This document shows positions 9,867 to 19,919 of a stretch of 64,000 nucleotides of DNA, one piece after another (position 1 is the first letter of the stretch; each line of letters starts with the position of its first letter). Below the pieces are notes generated by a model that made no database searches, was not told the DNA's origin, and saw nothing but the letters and a program-made list of their open reading frames with translations. A program made the translations under genes and the position numbers. Source of the DNA: JBBSBL01 sp963735885 (GTDB lineage: Bacteria; Actinomycetota; Thermoleophilia; Solirubrobacterales; Solirubrobacteraceae). The DNA is taken from NCBI GenBank assembly GCA_963735885.1, contig CAVTMP010000007.1:62001-126000 (forward strand). Reading direction: 5' to 3'.

Positions 9867-10562
9867 CTACGAGTTCTGGATTCCGCGCACGACGAGGAAC
9901 ACGCCGAGGATCGCGCAGATGACCATCGCGATCGTGCGGCCGTTGCGCGAGAGCCAGTCGTTGAACAGCACGACGCGGCGCTCCGTGGCCTCGGGCGCCA
10001 CGAGCAACCCCACCAGCGGGACCTCGGCCAGCAGGAACATGATCGCGTTGAAGACGAGGATCAGGGCGATGACGCCGCCGGTCGAGTGGTGCCCGGCCGC
10101 GATGTCCTTGAGCCCGATGAGGTAGGCCGCGCCGGGGACGTTGATCGCGAGCGCCGCGAGGAAGACGATCGGCGTCGAGCCGCCGGCGAGCAGGCGCTGC
10201 GACCACGGCTCCTTCTCCTCGTCCTCGGGCTCGGGCGGGTGCTTGGCCTCCTTGCGCGCGGCTCGGCGCGCGCGCAGGCGCTCGTCGGAGCGGGTCGCGA
10301 GCGCGACCGCGAGGAGCAGCGCGAGCCCGCCGATCGCGAGATCGGCCGTCCAGCTCAGCGTGGAGGAGGAGCCCTTGTCGAGCGCCCCCTGGGCCGCGAA
10401 GACGATCGCGCAGCCCAAGCCGATGCTGATCGTCAGCCCGCCGGCGAGGTAGGCGGTCAGGAGCGGGATCCGGCGCGGCTGGCTCAGAAGGATGACCACC
10501 GCGGCGAGCAGCGTCGGATACAACGCGGCCTCGAAGGCGAGCAGGAGGAGTTGCCAGTCCAC
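9867..10562 (-). CDS. GAP/Sap-family integral membrane protein (copy 1)
   Basis: 231 residues, about six membrane segments and a charged cytoplasmic loop (ARKEAKHPPEPEDEEKEPW). The pattern QPRRIPLLTAYLAGG, a central hydrophilic linker, GAAYLIGLKDIA and VFNAIMFLLAEVPLVGLLVA matches the GAP family (formerly Sap, sulfolipid-1-addressing proteins), actinobacterial membrane proteins thought to help export glycopeptidolipids or lipids. It starts at GTG 10562 with a TAGGGT hexamer 8 nt upstream (10571-10576) and no Shine-Dalgarno, suggesting a leaderless mRNA. A paralogue with the same layout lies at 20864-21574. The transported substrate is unknown. Confidence 0.75.
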   Translation of the reverse strand: MDWQLLLLAFEAALYPTLLAAVVILLSQPRRIPLLTAYLAGGLTISIGLGCAIVFAAQGALDKGSSSTLSWTADLAIGGLALLLAVALATRSDERLRARRAARKEAKHPPEPEDEEKEPWSQRLLAGGSTPIVFLAALAINVPGAAYLIGLKDIAAGHHSTGGVIALILVFNAIMFLLAEVPLVGLLVAPEATERRVVLFNDWLSRNGRTIAMVICAILGVFLVVRGIQNS

Positions 10563-10650
10563 GACGTCGGACCCTAGCCGCCCGACCGGCCGCGAGCCTC
10601 ATCCGAAGCGGAGGCTGCACGCGACCGCCCGGTCGGCTTTGATACCGGCC

Positions 10651-11967
10651 GTGGCCGAGGCTCCACCCAGTGCCCTCGTCGTCGGCGGCGGGTTCGCCGG
10701 CGTCGCCTGCGCCAAGGCCCTGGCGGCGCAGGACGTGGCGGTCACGTTGCTCGACCGCCACAACTACCACCAGTTCCAGCCGCTCCTCTACCAGGTCGCC
10801 ACCGCGCAGGTGGGCGTCCAGGACGTGGCGCGCCCGCTCCGCGGCATCTTCCGCAAGGACCCGAGCGTGGACGTGAAGCGCGCGGTCGTCGCCTCGGTCG
10901 ACCCGTCGGCGCGCACGGTCGAGACCGAGGACGGCCTCACCTTCGGCGCGGACCACCTCGTGGTGGCCGCCGGCGCCCAGCCCAACTTCTTCGACACGCC
11001 CGGCGCCGCCGAGCAGGCGTTCCCGCTCTACTCGCTCGAGCAGGCCGAGCGGCTGCGCTCGCGCGTGCTCGCCCTGCTCGAGGAGGCCGACCGGCGTCCG
11101 GAGCGCATCGAGCAGGGCGCGCTGAACTTCGTCGTGGTCGGGGCCGGCGCCACCGGGGTGGAGATCGCGGGGGCGCTGGCCGAGGCGACGCGCGAGGTGC
11201 TCGCGGTCGCCTTCCGCGGGATCCCGCCCGGCTCGGCGCACGTCACGATCGTCGATCACGGCGACACCGTGCTCAACGGCTTCTCGTCCAAGGCCCACGA
11301 CTACGCGGCGCGGAAGCTCGCGGAGGACGGCGTCGAGATCCGCCTCGGGGTCGGCGTCGCGGAGGTCACCGGCGCCGCGGCCGTCCTGAGCGACGGCACC
11401 ACGATCCCGACCCGCACGGTGATCTGGGCCGGCGGGCTGAAGGCCGCCGGCGTCATCGGCCACGCCGGGCTGCCCCGGGGTCGCGGCGGCCGCATCGACG
11501 TGCAGCCCGACCTCACGGTCGAGGGCTTCCCCGGCGTCTACGCGGCCGGCGACGCCGCCAACGTGCCGGCGGCCGACGGCGGGCCGCTGCCGCAGCTCGG
11601 GTCGGTGGCCCAGCAGTCCGGGAAGTGGGCGGCGAAGAACATCCTCGCGGACATCGCGGGCGAGGAGCGCACGCCGTTCCACTACCGCGACAAGGGCATC
11701 ATGGCGATGATCGGGCGCAACGCGGCGGTCGCCGAGGTCGGCAAGCGCCGCCACGAGATCGACGGCCCGATCGCCTTCGCCGCCTGGCTCGGGGTCCATG
11801 CCACGTTGCTCTCCGGGGTGCGGGACCAGGTCGACGCGTTCATCGAGTGGGGTTGGGACTACTTCGGCCACACCCGCGCCGAGGCGGTGATCGACCGCCC
11901 CGATGCGACGGCGATCGACTGGGGCGACGAGGACGAGGAGGTCGCGGAGGTCAAGGTCGCGACGTGA
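10651..11967 (+). CDS. ndh: Type II NADH dehydrogenase (NDH-2)
   Basis: 438 residues from GTG 10651. It is a single-subunit, non-proton-pumping flavoprotein that oxidises NADH and reduces quinone at the membrane. The N-terminal FAD dinucleotide fold is VVGGGFAGVACAKAL; NDH-2 signature HNYHQFQPLLYQVATAQV follows; the second (NADH) Rossmann fold is VVVGAGATGVEIAGALAE; the C-terminal FAD contact is GVYAAGDAANVP, followed by AQQSGKWAAKNI. The C-terminal 60 residues are amphipathic, including a Trp-rich segment (FIEWGWDYF). Its stop overlaps the cydA GTG by 4 nt, so NADH oxidation and terminal oxidase are produced together as a bd-type respiratory branch. Confidence 0.9.
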   Translation: MAEAPPSALVVGGGFAGVACAKALAAQDVAVTLLDRHNYHQFQPLLYQVATAQVGVQDVARPLRGIFRKDPSVDVKRAVVASVDPSARTVETEDGLTFGADHLVVAAGAQPNFFDTPGAAEQAFPLYSLEQAERLRSRVLALLEEADRRPERIEQGALNFVVVGAGATGVEIAGALAEATREVLAVAFRGIPPGSAHVTIVDHGDTVLNGFSSKAHDYAARKLAEDGVEIRLGVGVAEVTGAAAVLSDGTTIPTRTVIWAGGLKAAGVIGHAGLPRGRGGRIDVQPDLTVEGFPGVYAAGDAANVPAADGGPLPQLGSVAQQSGKWAAKNILADIAGEERTPFHYRDKGIMAMIGRNAAVAEVGKRRHEIDGPIAFAAWLGVHATLLSGVRDQVDAFIEWGWDYFGHTRAEAVIDRPDATAIDWGDEDEEVAEVKVAT

Positions 11968-13376
11968 GCGGCGCCCTGCACCTCGCGAGCGACGTCCTCG
12001 AGCTGTCGCGCTGGCAGTTCGCGCTCACCACCCTCTACCACTTCGTCTTCGTCCCGCTCACGCTCGGGCTGGTCCCGCTCGTCGCGGTCATGCAGACGGC
12101 GTGGTACCGCACCGGCGACGACGCGTGGCTGCGGCTCACCCGCTTCTTCGGGACGCTGTTCGTCATCAACTTCGCGATCGGCGCGGCCACCGGCCTCGTG
12201 CAGGAGTTCCAGTTCGGCATGAACTGGTCGGCGTTCTCGAAGTTCGTGGGGGACGTCTTCGGCGCGCCGCTGGCGATGGAGGGGCTCGGGGCGTTCATGC
12301 TCGAGTCGACGTTCATCGGGCTGTGGATCTTCGGCTGGGGGCGGCTGAGCCCGAAGCTCCACCTGCTCACGATCTGGCTCGTCGTCGCGGGCACCTGGCT
12401 GTCCTCGACCTTCATCCTCGTGGCCAACTCGTGGATGCAGCACCCCGTCGGCTACGAGGTCAACTCGTCCACCGGGCGCGCGCAGCTCACGAGCATCGGC
12501 GACCTGTTCGGCAACAGCTGGGCGTGGTGGGCCGTCGGCCACACGCTGCTCGCGGCGCTCATGACCGGGAGCTTCTTCGTGCTCGGCGTCGCCGCCTGGC
12601 AACTCCGGCGCGGGCGCCGCGTCGAGGTGTTCAAGCGCGCGGCGCGCCTCGCGCTGATCGTGGCGCTGCCCATCACCACCCTGAACCTCGTCGTCGGCAG
12701 CGAGTTCGGGGTGCTGATCGAGGACCACCAGCCGATGAAGATCGCCTCCGCCGAGGCGCTGTGGAACACCGAGTCGAGCGTCGGCTTCTCGCTCTTCCAG
12801 ATCGGCGGCTTCACCGCCGATGACCCGAAGCCGAGCTTCGACGTCGAGATCCCCTACCTGCTCTCGTTCCTCGCCACGAACTCCTTCACCGGCACCGTGC
12901 AGGGACTCAACGACGTGCAGGCCCAGGAACGGTCGAAGTTCGGCTCGGGCAACTACATCCCCGACGTCCGCATGACCTACTGGGCGATCCGGATCATGGC
13001 CTACGTCGGGTCGCTCGCGTTCCTCGTCGCGCTCGTCGGGTGGTGGCTCCAGCGGAAGGGGCGATTGGCGAGCAGTCGCCGGTTCCTCCGGTTCGCCGTC
13101 TGGGCGATCGCGCTGCCGTTCATCTCGAACTTCGCCGGCTGGATCTTCACCGAGGCGGGACGCCAGCCCTGGGTCGCGCAGGGTCTGCTGAAGACCAAGG
13201 ACGCGGTCTCCCCGAGCATCACGACGGCGGACGCCGTGTTCAGCCTCGCCGTGTTCATGCTCCTCTACACCGGCCTCGGCGTCGTCGACTACCTGCTCAT
13301 GCGCCGCTACGCGCGGCGCGACCTGCCCGAGGTCGAGCCCGAGCCCGCCGCCGAGGCGCCGGCCCTCACGTACTGA
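11964..13376 (+). CDS. cydA: Cytochrome bd quinol oxidase subunit I
   Basis: 470 residues from GTG 11964, overlapping ndh by 4 nt. It carries the quinol site and the haems b558, b595 and d of the high-affinity terminal oxidase. Visible conserved elements are the N-terminal haem His in TTLYHFVFVPLTLG, the GLVQEFQFGMNWS segment, the Glu pair in AMEGLGAFMLESTFIGLW, the haem b558 His in NSWMQHPVGYEV, and the GRQPWV segment near the end. The Q loop is of the short type seen outside Proteobacteria. About nine transmembrane helices are apparent. It is followed by cydB with start and stop sharing one base. Confidence 0.95.
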   Translation: MSGALHLASDVLELSRWQFALTTLYHFVFVPLTLGLVPLVAVMQTAWYRTGDDAWLRLTRFFGTLFVINFAIGAATGLVQEFQFGMNWSAFSKFVGDVFGAPLAMEGLGAFMLESTFIGLWIFGWGRLSPKLHLLTIWLVVAGTWLSSTFILVANSWMQHPVGYEVNSSTGRAQLTSIGDLFGNSWAWWAVGHTLLAALMTGSFFVLGVAAWQLRRGRRVEVFKRAARLALIVALPITTLNLVVGSEFGVLIEDHQPMKIASAEALWNTESSVGFSLFQIGGFTADDPKPSFDVEIPYLLSFLATNSFTGTVQGLNDVQAQERSKFGSGNYIPDVRMTYWAIRIMAYVGSLAFLVALVGWWLQRKGRLASSRRFLRFAVWAIALPFISNFAGWIFTEAGRQPWVAQGLLKTKDAVSPSITTADAVFSLAVFMLLYTGLGVVDYLLMRRYARRDLPEVEPEPAAEAPALTY

Positions 13377-14410
13377 TGTCGCTCCCGGACTTCTGGTTCT
13401 TCCTCATCGCCGTCCTGTGGGTCGGCTACCTCGTGCTCGAGGGCTTCGACTTCGGGGTGGGGATGCTCCTCCCGGTGCTCGGGCGCGACGAGACCGACCG
13501 GAGCACGATGCTCGCGACGATCGGCCCGGTGTGGGACGGCAACGAGGTGTGGCTGCTCGTCGCCGGCGGCGCGACGTTCGCCGCGTTCCCCGTCTGGTAC
13601 GCCACGCTCTTCTCCGGGGCGTACCTCTGGCTCGTGCTCGCCCTCCTCGCGCTGATCGTCCGCGTCGTCTCCTTCGAGTGGGGCGAGAAGCGCGACGACC
13701 CGCGCTGGCGAACGGCGTGGCGGTGGGCGAACACCGGCGGGAGCCTCGTCGCGCCGCTGCTCTGGGGCGTGGCGCTGTCGAGCCTGCTGGCCGGGGTGCC
13801 GATCAACGGCGACCAGGACTTCAGCGGCGGCGCGCTCGACTTCCTGAACGGCTACACCCTGCTGGGCGGCGTCACGCTCGTCGCGCTCTGCGTCCTGCAC
13901 GGCGCCGTGTTCCTGACCCTGAAGACCGTCGGCGACCTCCGCGCCCGGGCCCGCCGCCTGGCCGGCCGGGTCGCCCCGCTCGCCGCGCTGCTCGCGATCG
14001 CCTTCCTCGCCTGGACCGTGGCCAAGTCGGTCGACGTGAACGACCGCGACCTGCTCCCGGCGGTCGTCCCGGCGGCCCTCGCCGCCCTGGCCGCGGTCGC
14101 CGCCGCCGCCCTCGCCCGCACCGACCGGGAGGGAGCCGCCTTCGGCGCCACCGCCGCGACGATCGCGCTCGTCGTCCTGACCATCTTCATCGGCCTCTAT
14201 CCGCGGGTGATGGTGTCGAGCGCCGACTTCGCCGACAGCCTCACGGTGTCGAACGCCTCCTCGGCCCACTACGCGCTCACCGTCATGACCGTGGTCGCGT
14301 GCGTGATCACACCGGTGGTGATCGCCTACCAGGCCTGGAGCTACTGGGTCTTCCGCGGGCGGCTGACGCGCGAGGAGCCCGCCGAGCCCGCGGCCGGCGG
14401 CGGCGGTTGA
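13376..14410 (+). CDS. cydB: Cytochrome bd quinol oxidase subunit II
   Basis: 344 residues; ATG 13376 overlaps the cydA TGA. CydB supports haem binding and the proton/oxygen pathway. Conserved features include FGVGMLLPVLGRDETDRSTM, the GPVWDGNEVWLLVAGGATFA block and FPVWYATLFSGAYL. The C-terminal helix ends in a short Glu/Ala/Gly-rich tail. About eight to nine hydrophobic segments are seen. cydDC assembly transporters are not adjacent. Confidence 0.95.
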   Translation: MSLPDFWFFLIAVLWVGYLVLEGFDFGVGMLLPVLGRDETDRSTMLATIGPVWDGNEVWLLVAGGATFAAFPVWYATLFSGAYLWLVLALLALIVRVVSFEWGEKRDDPRWRTAWRWANTGGSLVAPLLWGVALSSLLAGVPINGDQDFSGGALDFLNGYTLLGGVTLVALCVLHGAVFLTLKTVGDLRARARRLAGRVAPLAALLAIAFLAWTVAKSVDVNDRDLLPAVVPAALAALAAVAAAALARTDREGAAFGATAATIALVVLTIFIGLYPRVMVSSADFADSLTVSNASSAHYALTVMTVVACVITPVVIAYQAWSYWVFRGRLTREEPAEPAAGGGG

Positions 14411-14423
14411 GCAGCGTCCGGCC

Positions 14424-14999
14424 GTGCCCGTCGAGGAGGAGCCCCGGGACCCGCCGCCGCAGGACGCCGTGGGGGAGCGCCCGCCCCCGCTGGTCGTCGT
14501 GATGGGCGTCGCGGGCGCGGGCAAGACGACCGTCGGCCGCGGCCTCGCCGAGGCGCTCGGCGTGCCGTTCCTCGACGCCGACGACTTCCACGACGCGGCG
14601 AGCGTCGCGCGGATGCGCGCCGGCGAGCCGCTCGGCGACGCCGAGCGCGAGCCGTGGCTCGACCGGCTCGGTCGCGAGCTGCGGCGGCGCGCCGCGGACA
14701 CCGGCGCCGTGCTCGCCTGCTCCGCGCTCACCGACGCCTACCGCCGGCGGCTCACGGCCGGGCTCGGCGAGGTCGCGTTCGTCCTGCTCACCGGCTCGCC
14801 CGAGGTGATCCGCCGGCGACTGGCGGCGCGGACCGGGCACTTCGCCGGCCCGGCCCTGCTGCCCTCCCAGCTCGCCACGCTCCAGGTCCCGCGCGGCGCG
14901 GTCGTCCTCGACGTGGCCCCGCCCGTCGACGAGGTGGTGCGCGCGGCGATCGCGGGGCTGGCCCGTCGCGGCGTCACCGCGATGGCGCCGCCGGCGTGA
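14424..14999 (+). CDS. gntK: Gluconokinase (GntK family)
   Basis: 191 residues from GTG 14424. It phosphorylates gluconate to 6-phosphogluconate, feeding the pentose-phosphate or Entner-Doudoroff route. P-loop GVAGAGKTT at about residues 28-36, then LDADDFHDAASVARMRAGEP with the gluconate-binding segment, ACSALTDAYRRRL and VFVLLTGSPEVIRRRLAART with the lid; GHFAGPALLPSQLATLQVP is the family-typical 'xHFmpxxLLxSQfatLE' motif. The first about 25 residues are Pro/Glu-rich and may be an over-extended start. It sits 13 nt after cydB, probably in the same transcript. Confidence 0.9.
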   Translation: MPVEEEPRDPPPQDAVGERPPPLVVVMGVAGAGKTTVGRGLAEALGVPFLDADDFHDAASVARMRAGEPLGDAEREPWLDRLGRELRRRAADTGAVLACSALTDAYRRRLTAGLGEVAFVLLTGSPEVIRRRLAARTGHFAGPALLPSQLATLQVPRGAVVLDVAPPVDEVVRAAIAGLARRGVTAMAPPA

Positions 15000-15104
15000 G
15001 CCGCCGCGGAACCCGTGTCGCGGCCGTCGGAACCGGTCCCTTCACCTCGCGTCCTCCGGTTCGGATGATGCACGGCGACCCCGGGTCCGGTTGGATCCCC
15101 GCCC

Positions 15105-17010
15105 ATGGCCGCCACCGGACAGCCCGCCCCCGCTCCGCCGGACCCCGGGACGAGCGCCTCGCCGTTCCCGCCGATCGCGGACTACGGCTTCATCTCGAAC
15201 TGCCACACCGGCGCGCTGATCGCGCCGGACGGCGCGATCGACTGGCTCTGCATCCCGCGCTTCGACGCCCCGAGCGTGTTCGGCGCGCTGCTCGACCGCG
15301 AGGCCGGGGCGTTCCGGCTCGGGCCGTTCGGGATCAGCGTGCCGAGCGCCCGCGCCTACGAGCCCGGGACGAACGTCCTCCTGACGACGTGGATGACGAA
15401 CAGCGGGTGGCTCGAGGTCCGCGACGCGCTGACGATGGGGCCGTCGGTCGGCGAGGACACGATCACCCCGCACACCCGCCCCCCCGCCGACTACGACGGC
15501 GAGCACGTGCTCGTCCGCACCCTGCGCTGCCTCTCCGGGGAGGTCGAGGTCGAGCTGATCTGCGAGCCGGCGTTCGACTACGGCCGGGCGACCGCCGAGT
15601 GGACGCTGGTCGAGGGCACGCGCGGCGCGGCGGACGCCCGCGGCGGCGGCGAGGTCTTCCGCCTCCAGACGGACCTCGCGCTGGGCATCGAGGGCAACCG
15701 CGTCCGCGCGCGCCACACCCTGCAGCACGGCGAGGAGGCGCTTCTGCTCGCTCTCCTGGGCGCCGGGCTTCGCCGGCCCCGCCGACGGCGCCGAGGCGCG
15801 GGAGCGGATGGACCTCACCGCGCGTTACTGGCGGCGCTGGCTGCGCAGCGCGCGCTTCCTGCCGGACCACCCGTGGCGGGAGCCGATCCAGCGCTCCGTG
15901 CTGGCCGTGAAGGGCCTCACCTACATGCCGACCGGGTCGCTCGTGGCCGCGCTCACCACCTCGCTGCCCGAGACGCCCGGCGGCGCGCGCAACTGGGACT
16001 ACCGCTTCACCTGGATGCGCGACGCGACCTTCACGCTGCGCGCGCTCCACCTGCTCGGGCTCGACTGGGAGGCCGACGACTTCATGCAGTTCGTCGCCGA
16101 CCTCGAGCCCAACGACGACGGCTCGCTGCAGATCATGTACGGGATCGACGGCCGCCGGGACCTCGCCGAGAGCACGCTCGACCACCTCACCGGCTACGAC
16201 GGCGCGCGACCGGTCCGCGTCGGCAACGGCGCCTTCGACCAGCGCCAGAACGACGTCTTCGGCGCCGTGCTGGACTCGATCTTCATCCACACCCAGCACA
16301 GCCGCCGCCTGCCCGAGCGGCTCTGGCCGATCATCGAGACGCAGGCGGCCGGGGCGCTCGCCATCTGGAAGCACCCCGACCAGGGGATCTGGGAGGCCCG
16401 CGGCGAGCCGCAGCACTACGTCTCCTCCAAGCTCATGTGCTGGGTCGCGCTCGACCGGGCCGCCAAGCTCGCCGAGATCCGCGGCGCGCCGGAGAACCGC
16501 GACACGTGGCGCGCCGCCGCCGACGAGATCCACGCCGACATCCTCGCCAACGGCGTGCGGAAGGACGGCGCGCTGGTGCAGCACTACGGCACCGAGGCGC
16601 TCGACGCCTCCACCCTGCTCGCCGCGCTGCTCGGCTTCCTGCCCGGCGACGACCCGCGGCTGCACGCGAGCGTCACGGCCGTCGCCGACGAGCTCACCGA
16701 GGACGGGTTCGTGCTGCGCTACCGCACCGACGAGACCGACGACGGGATGTCCGGCAAGGAGGGCACGTTCCTCATCTGCTCGTTCTGGCTCGTCTCGGCC
16801 CTGACGGTGGTCGGCGAGCACGCGCGGGCGCACGGGCTGATGGAGCGCCTGCTCGCGATCGCCTCGCCGCTCGGCCTCTACGCCGAGGAGTTCATGCCCG
16901 ACACCCACCGCCACCTCGGCAACGTCCCGCAGGCCTTCAGCCACCTGGCGCTGATCGAGGCGGCCGGTCGGATCGTGCTCCACGAGCGGCTCCCCCAGCT
17001 GGGGATCTGA
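15105..17010 (+). CDS. GH15 family glucoamylase/trehalase-type glycoside hydrolase, one frameshift
   Basis: About 635 residues once a single shift near 15,770 is corrected (LLLALL into SWAPGFAGPADG). GH15 enzymes hydrolyse terminal alpha-glucosidic bonds, and actinobacterial members are often trehalases. The N-terminal beta-sandwich starts IADYGFISNCHTGALIAPDG and IDWLCIPRFDAPSVFGALLD. The (alpha/alpha)6 domain has ARNWDYRFTWMRDATFTL, YGIDGRRDL, the acid-containing GIWEARGEPQHYVSSKLMCW, and the second catalytic Glu in GKEGTFLICSFWLVSALT. No signal peptide is seen, so it is probably cytoplasmic. Its 3' end overlaps the convergent c-di-GMP gene by about 74 nt. Confidence 0.88.
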
Positions 17011-19548
17011 GCGTCGCCGCCGACATCTCCACGACGGCGCGGCGCGGCAGCAGCGCCCCCGCCGACTCCGCCGCGACGGGGCGGCCGAGGTGGAAGCCCT
17101 GGGCGCGCGGGCAGGCGTGCGCGACGAGGAACGCGAGCTGCTCGGGGGTCTCGACGCCCTCGGCGACGGTGGTCATCCCGAGCGCCTCGGCGAGGTGCAC
17201 CATCGCCACGACCATCGCGGCCGCCTCCGGGTCCTCGGGCACCTCGCGCAGGAACGAGCGGTCGATCTTCAGCACCTCCACCGGCAGCGAGCGCAGCCGG
17301 TCGAGCGACGAGTGGCCGGAGCCGAAGTCGTCGATGGCCAGCGACACGCCGGCCTCGGCCAGCTCGCGCAGCACCGGCTCGGTGCGGTGCGGCTCCGCCA
17401 TCGCGGTGGACTCCGTCACCTCGAGCGTGAGGCTCCCGGGGTCGATCCCCGCCCACTGGATCAGGCGACGCACGCGCGCGCCGAAGTCCGGGCGCCGCAG
17501 CTGGCGGATCGAGACGTTCACCGAGACGTGCGGGTCGAGTCCGGCGTCCCGCCACGCCCGCACCTGCCCGCAGACGCGCTCGAGCACCCAGTGCCCGATC
17601 GACTCGATGAGGCCGGTCTCCTCGGCCACGGGGATGAACTCCGCGGGCATCACCGTCCCGCGCCCGCCGTCCTCCCAGCGGATCAGCGCCTCGAGCCCGA
17701 CCACGTCGCGGTCCGGCAGCGCGACGATCGGCTGGTAGCAGAGCGTGAACTCGTCCCGGGCCAGCGCGCGCCGCAGGCGGGTGGTGAGCGAGAGACGGGC
17801 GAGGGGCTCGCGCGGATCGCCGGCGTACAGCGCGTGGCCGCTGCGCCCCGTCGACTTGACCTGGTACATCGCCGCGTCGGCGTGGGTCAGCAGGGACTCC
17901 GCGTCCTCGGCGTCGCGCGGATAGCAGGAGATCCCGACGCTCGCCGTGACGTGGAACTCCGCGCCGGAGACGACGAACGGCGGCTCGAGCACCTGCGCCG
18001 ATCAGCCGGGCGATGCGCTCGGCGTGCGCGTGCGCGTCACCGGGGATGTCGGTGATCAGGACGAGGAACTCGTCCCCGCCCTGACGGGCGAGCAGGTCGG
18101 ACCCGCGCAGGCTCTCGCGCAGCCGGGTGGCCACGCGGGTGAGGACCTCGTCGCCGGCGCTGGTGGCCGAGGGAGTCGTTGACGAGCTTGAAGTCGTCGA
18201 GGTCGATGTAGAGCACGGCGATCGACGTGCCGTTGCGCCGCGCGCGGGCGATGCCGAGCTCGAGGTGCTCGGCCAGCAGCGTGCGGTTGGGCAGGCCGGT
18301 CAGCGCGTCGTGGTAGGCGAGGTAGGCGACCTCCTCCTGGGCGCGCCGCCGCTCGGTGATGTCGGCCATCGTCGAGACCACCCCGGTCGGCTCCGTGCCG
18401 CCGTCCGCGAACAGCGGCTGGGAGTTGAGCGAGACCCAGCGCTCGTCGCCGTCGGGGCGCTGGAGCCGCAGCACGACCCCGGTCACCGGACGACCGGAGG
18501 CGAGCACCCGCATCGTGGGGGAGCTCTCGGCGGTGAGCGGGGCGCCGTCCTCCTGGAAGAACGAGAACTCCGTGCCGCCCGGGCCCTTGCCGACGACCTC
18601 GTGCTCCGGCAGTCCGAGCAGCTCGCACGCGCTCGCGTTGCAGGCCGCGATGCGCCCGTCGGAGCCGTGGACGAACACGCCCTCGTGGAGCGCGGCGATG
18701 CTGCGCCGGTGGAGCTCCTCGCTCGCGCGCTGGGCGGCCTCGGCCTCGCGCAGCCGCGTGATGTCCATCATCACGCCCTGGCTGTAGAGCGGCCCGCCGT
18801 CGTCGTCCCGGATGATCGTGTCCCGCTCCCAGATCCAGACCGTCCGGCCATCGGCGGCGACGAAGCGGTACTCGCAGTCGAACTCCCGTTCCTGGTGGTA
18901 GGAGCGCTTCGCCTCGGCGATGGCACGGGAGCGGTCGTCCGGATGGAGGACGTGCTCCCAGATGTCGGAGGCGCCGAGCCACTGCTCCGGCGGGTAGCCC
19001 GAGATCCGCCCGATCTGGGGGCTGACGTAGGTGATCGAGGAGTGCTCGTCCCACTCGGCGATGTACGTGACGGTGGGAATGTTCTCGACCAGCGTCCGGT
19101 GCCGCGCCTCGGCGCGCGCGAGCCGTCCCTCGGCGCCCGCGATCTCCGCGTCGCGCGACCGGCGCGCGCGGATCGCGCGACCGACCTGCGCCCCGACGCC
19201 GGCGAGCCACGCGGTGAGCGCGTCGTCCGCGCCGTCCGCGGGCGGCCCGAAGAGGCGCAGCCCGCCGATCGGGACGCCATCCGCGCCCGCGGTGAGCGCG
19301 ACGGCGCGCCCCGGGTCCCCCCTCGTCCCGCGGACGGCCACCGTGCGGCGCCCGCCGTCCGCGGTTCGCAGCCACGCGTCGCCGCCCTGGTGCCCGAGGG
19401 TCGCGCAGAGGGTGCCCAGGACGAGGTCGCAGAGGTCCTCGGGCGGCGGCGACGCCGCGAGGTGGGTGGCGATCTCCCCCTGGGCGGCGAGGAGATCCGC
19501 GGGGGAGGGTGCTCGGCTGTCGCGGCTCGGGGTCACGGAGACGGGCAC
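16937..19548 (-). CDS. PAS-PAS-GGDEF-EAL cyclic-di-GMP signalling protein, two frameshifts
   Basis: About 870 residues after correcting shifts near 18,165 and 17,998. The N-terminal about 120 residues look GAF-like. A PAS domain (VENIPTVTYIAEWDEHSSIT, ending SQGVMMDITRL) and a second PAS (IAALHEGVFVHGSDGRIAAC) follow. The GGDEF domain begins AYHDALTGLPNRTLL and keeps an intact GGDEF. The EAL domain begins after LARDEFTLCYQPIVALPD and has LEALIRW, VNVSIRQL, EVTESTAM, AIDDFGSGHSSLDRL and TVAEGVET, so both halves look catalytically competent. It would both make and degrade c-di-GMP or use one half as a sensor. No transmembrane segment is evident, so it is likely cytosolic. The C-terminal Arg/Gly/Pro tail overlaps the GH15 gene antisense. 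Confidence 0.88.
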
Positions 19549-19646
19549 GCGGGCGCGCCCGGGCGGGTCGGTGTGGGTTCATCGGCCCCCGCGGACCCGG
19601 TCTTGACGGCCGCGTGGCGCTCTGCACGGCGGCTTCCGGGCGGTTC

Positions 19647-19919
19647 CTATCGCTCGTCGGGCCAGCGGCCGGTGCGGTCGTAGTGACGCCGCGCCGCCTC
19701 TTCACGCTCCCGGTCCCGGTCGCCCTGCGCGCCGAGCCGGAAGAACCAGCCGAGCAGCGCGATCGCCCCGGCACCGCCGATCAGCACGACCGCCATCCCG
19801 TCCGCGTAGCGCCATCCGCTGAGAAGGACGCCGATCCCACCGAGCACGAGAGCGAGCGGGACTCCGACCCGCGCGGCGAGCGCCGCCCGGTCGCGCCCCG
19901 GCGGGGGTGGGGCGCTCAT
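19647..19919 (-). CDS. Small two-helix membrane protein
   Basis: 90 residues from ATG 19919, whose start overlaps the stop of the upstream epimerase-like gene (19916-19918). Two hydrophobic segments (VGVPLALVLGGIGVLLSGW and MAVVLIGGAGAIALLGWFF) are followed by a charged tail (DREREEAARRHYDRTGRWP). I recognise no family. Translational coupling suggests it is co-produced with the epimerase. Confidence 0.7.
   Translation of the reverse strand: MSAPPPPGRDRAALAARVGVPLALVLGGIGVLLSGWRYADGMAVVLIGGAGAIALLGWFFRLGAQGDRDREREEAARRHYDRTGRWPDER

Noticed and set aside
9727..11871. 714-codon minus-strand frame across the contig join and ndh
   Set aside because: It spans the chimeric join and lies opposite ndh; its translation has no recognisable domain.
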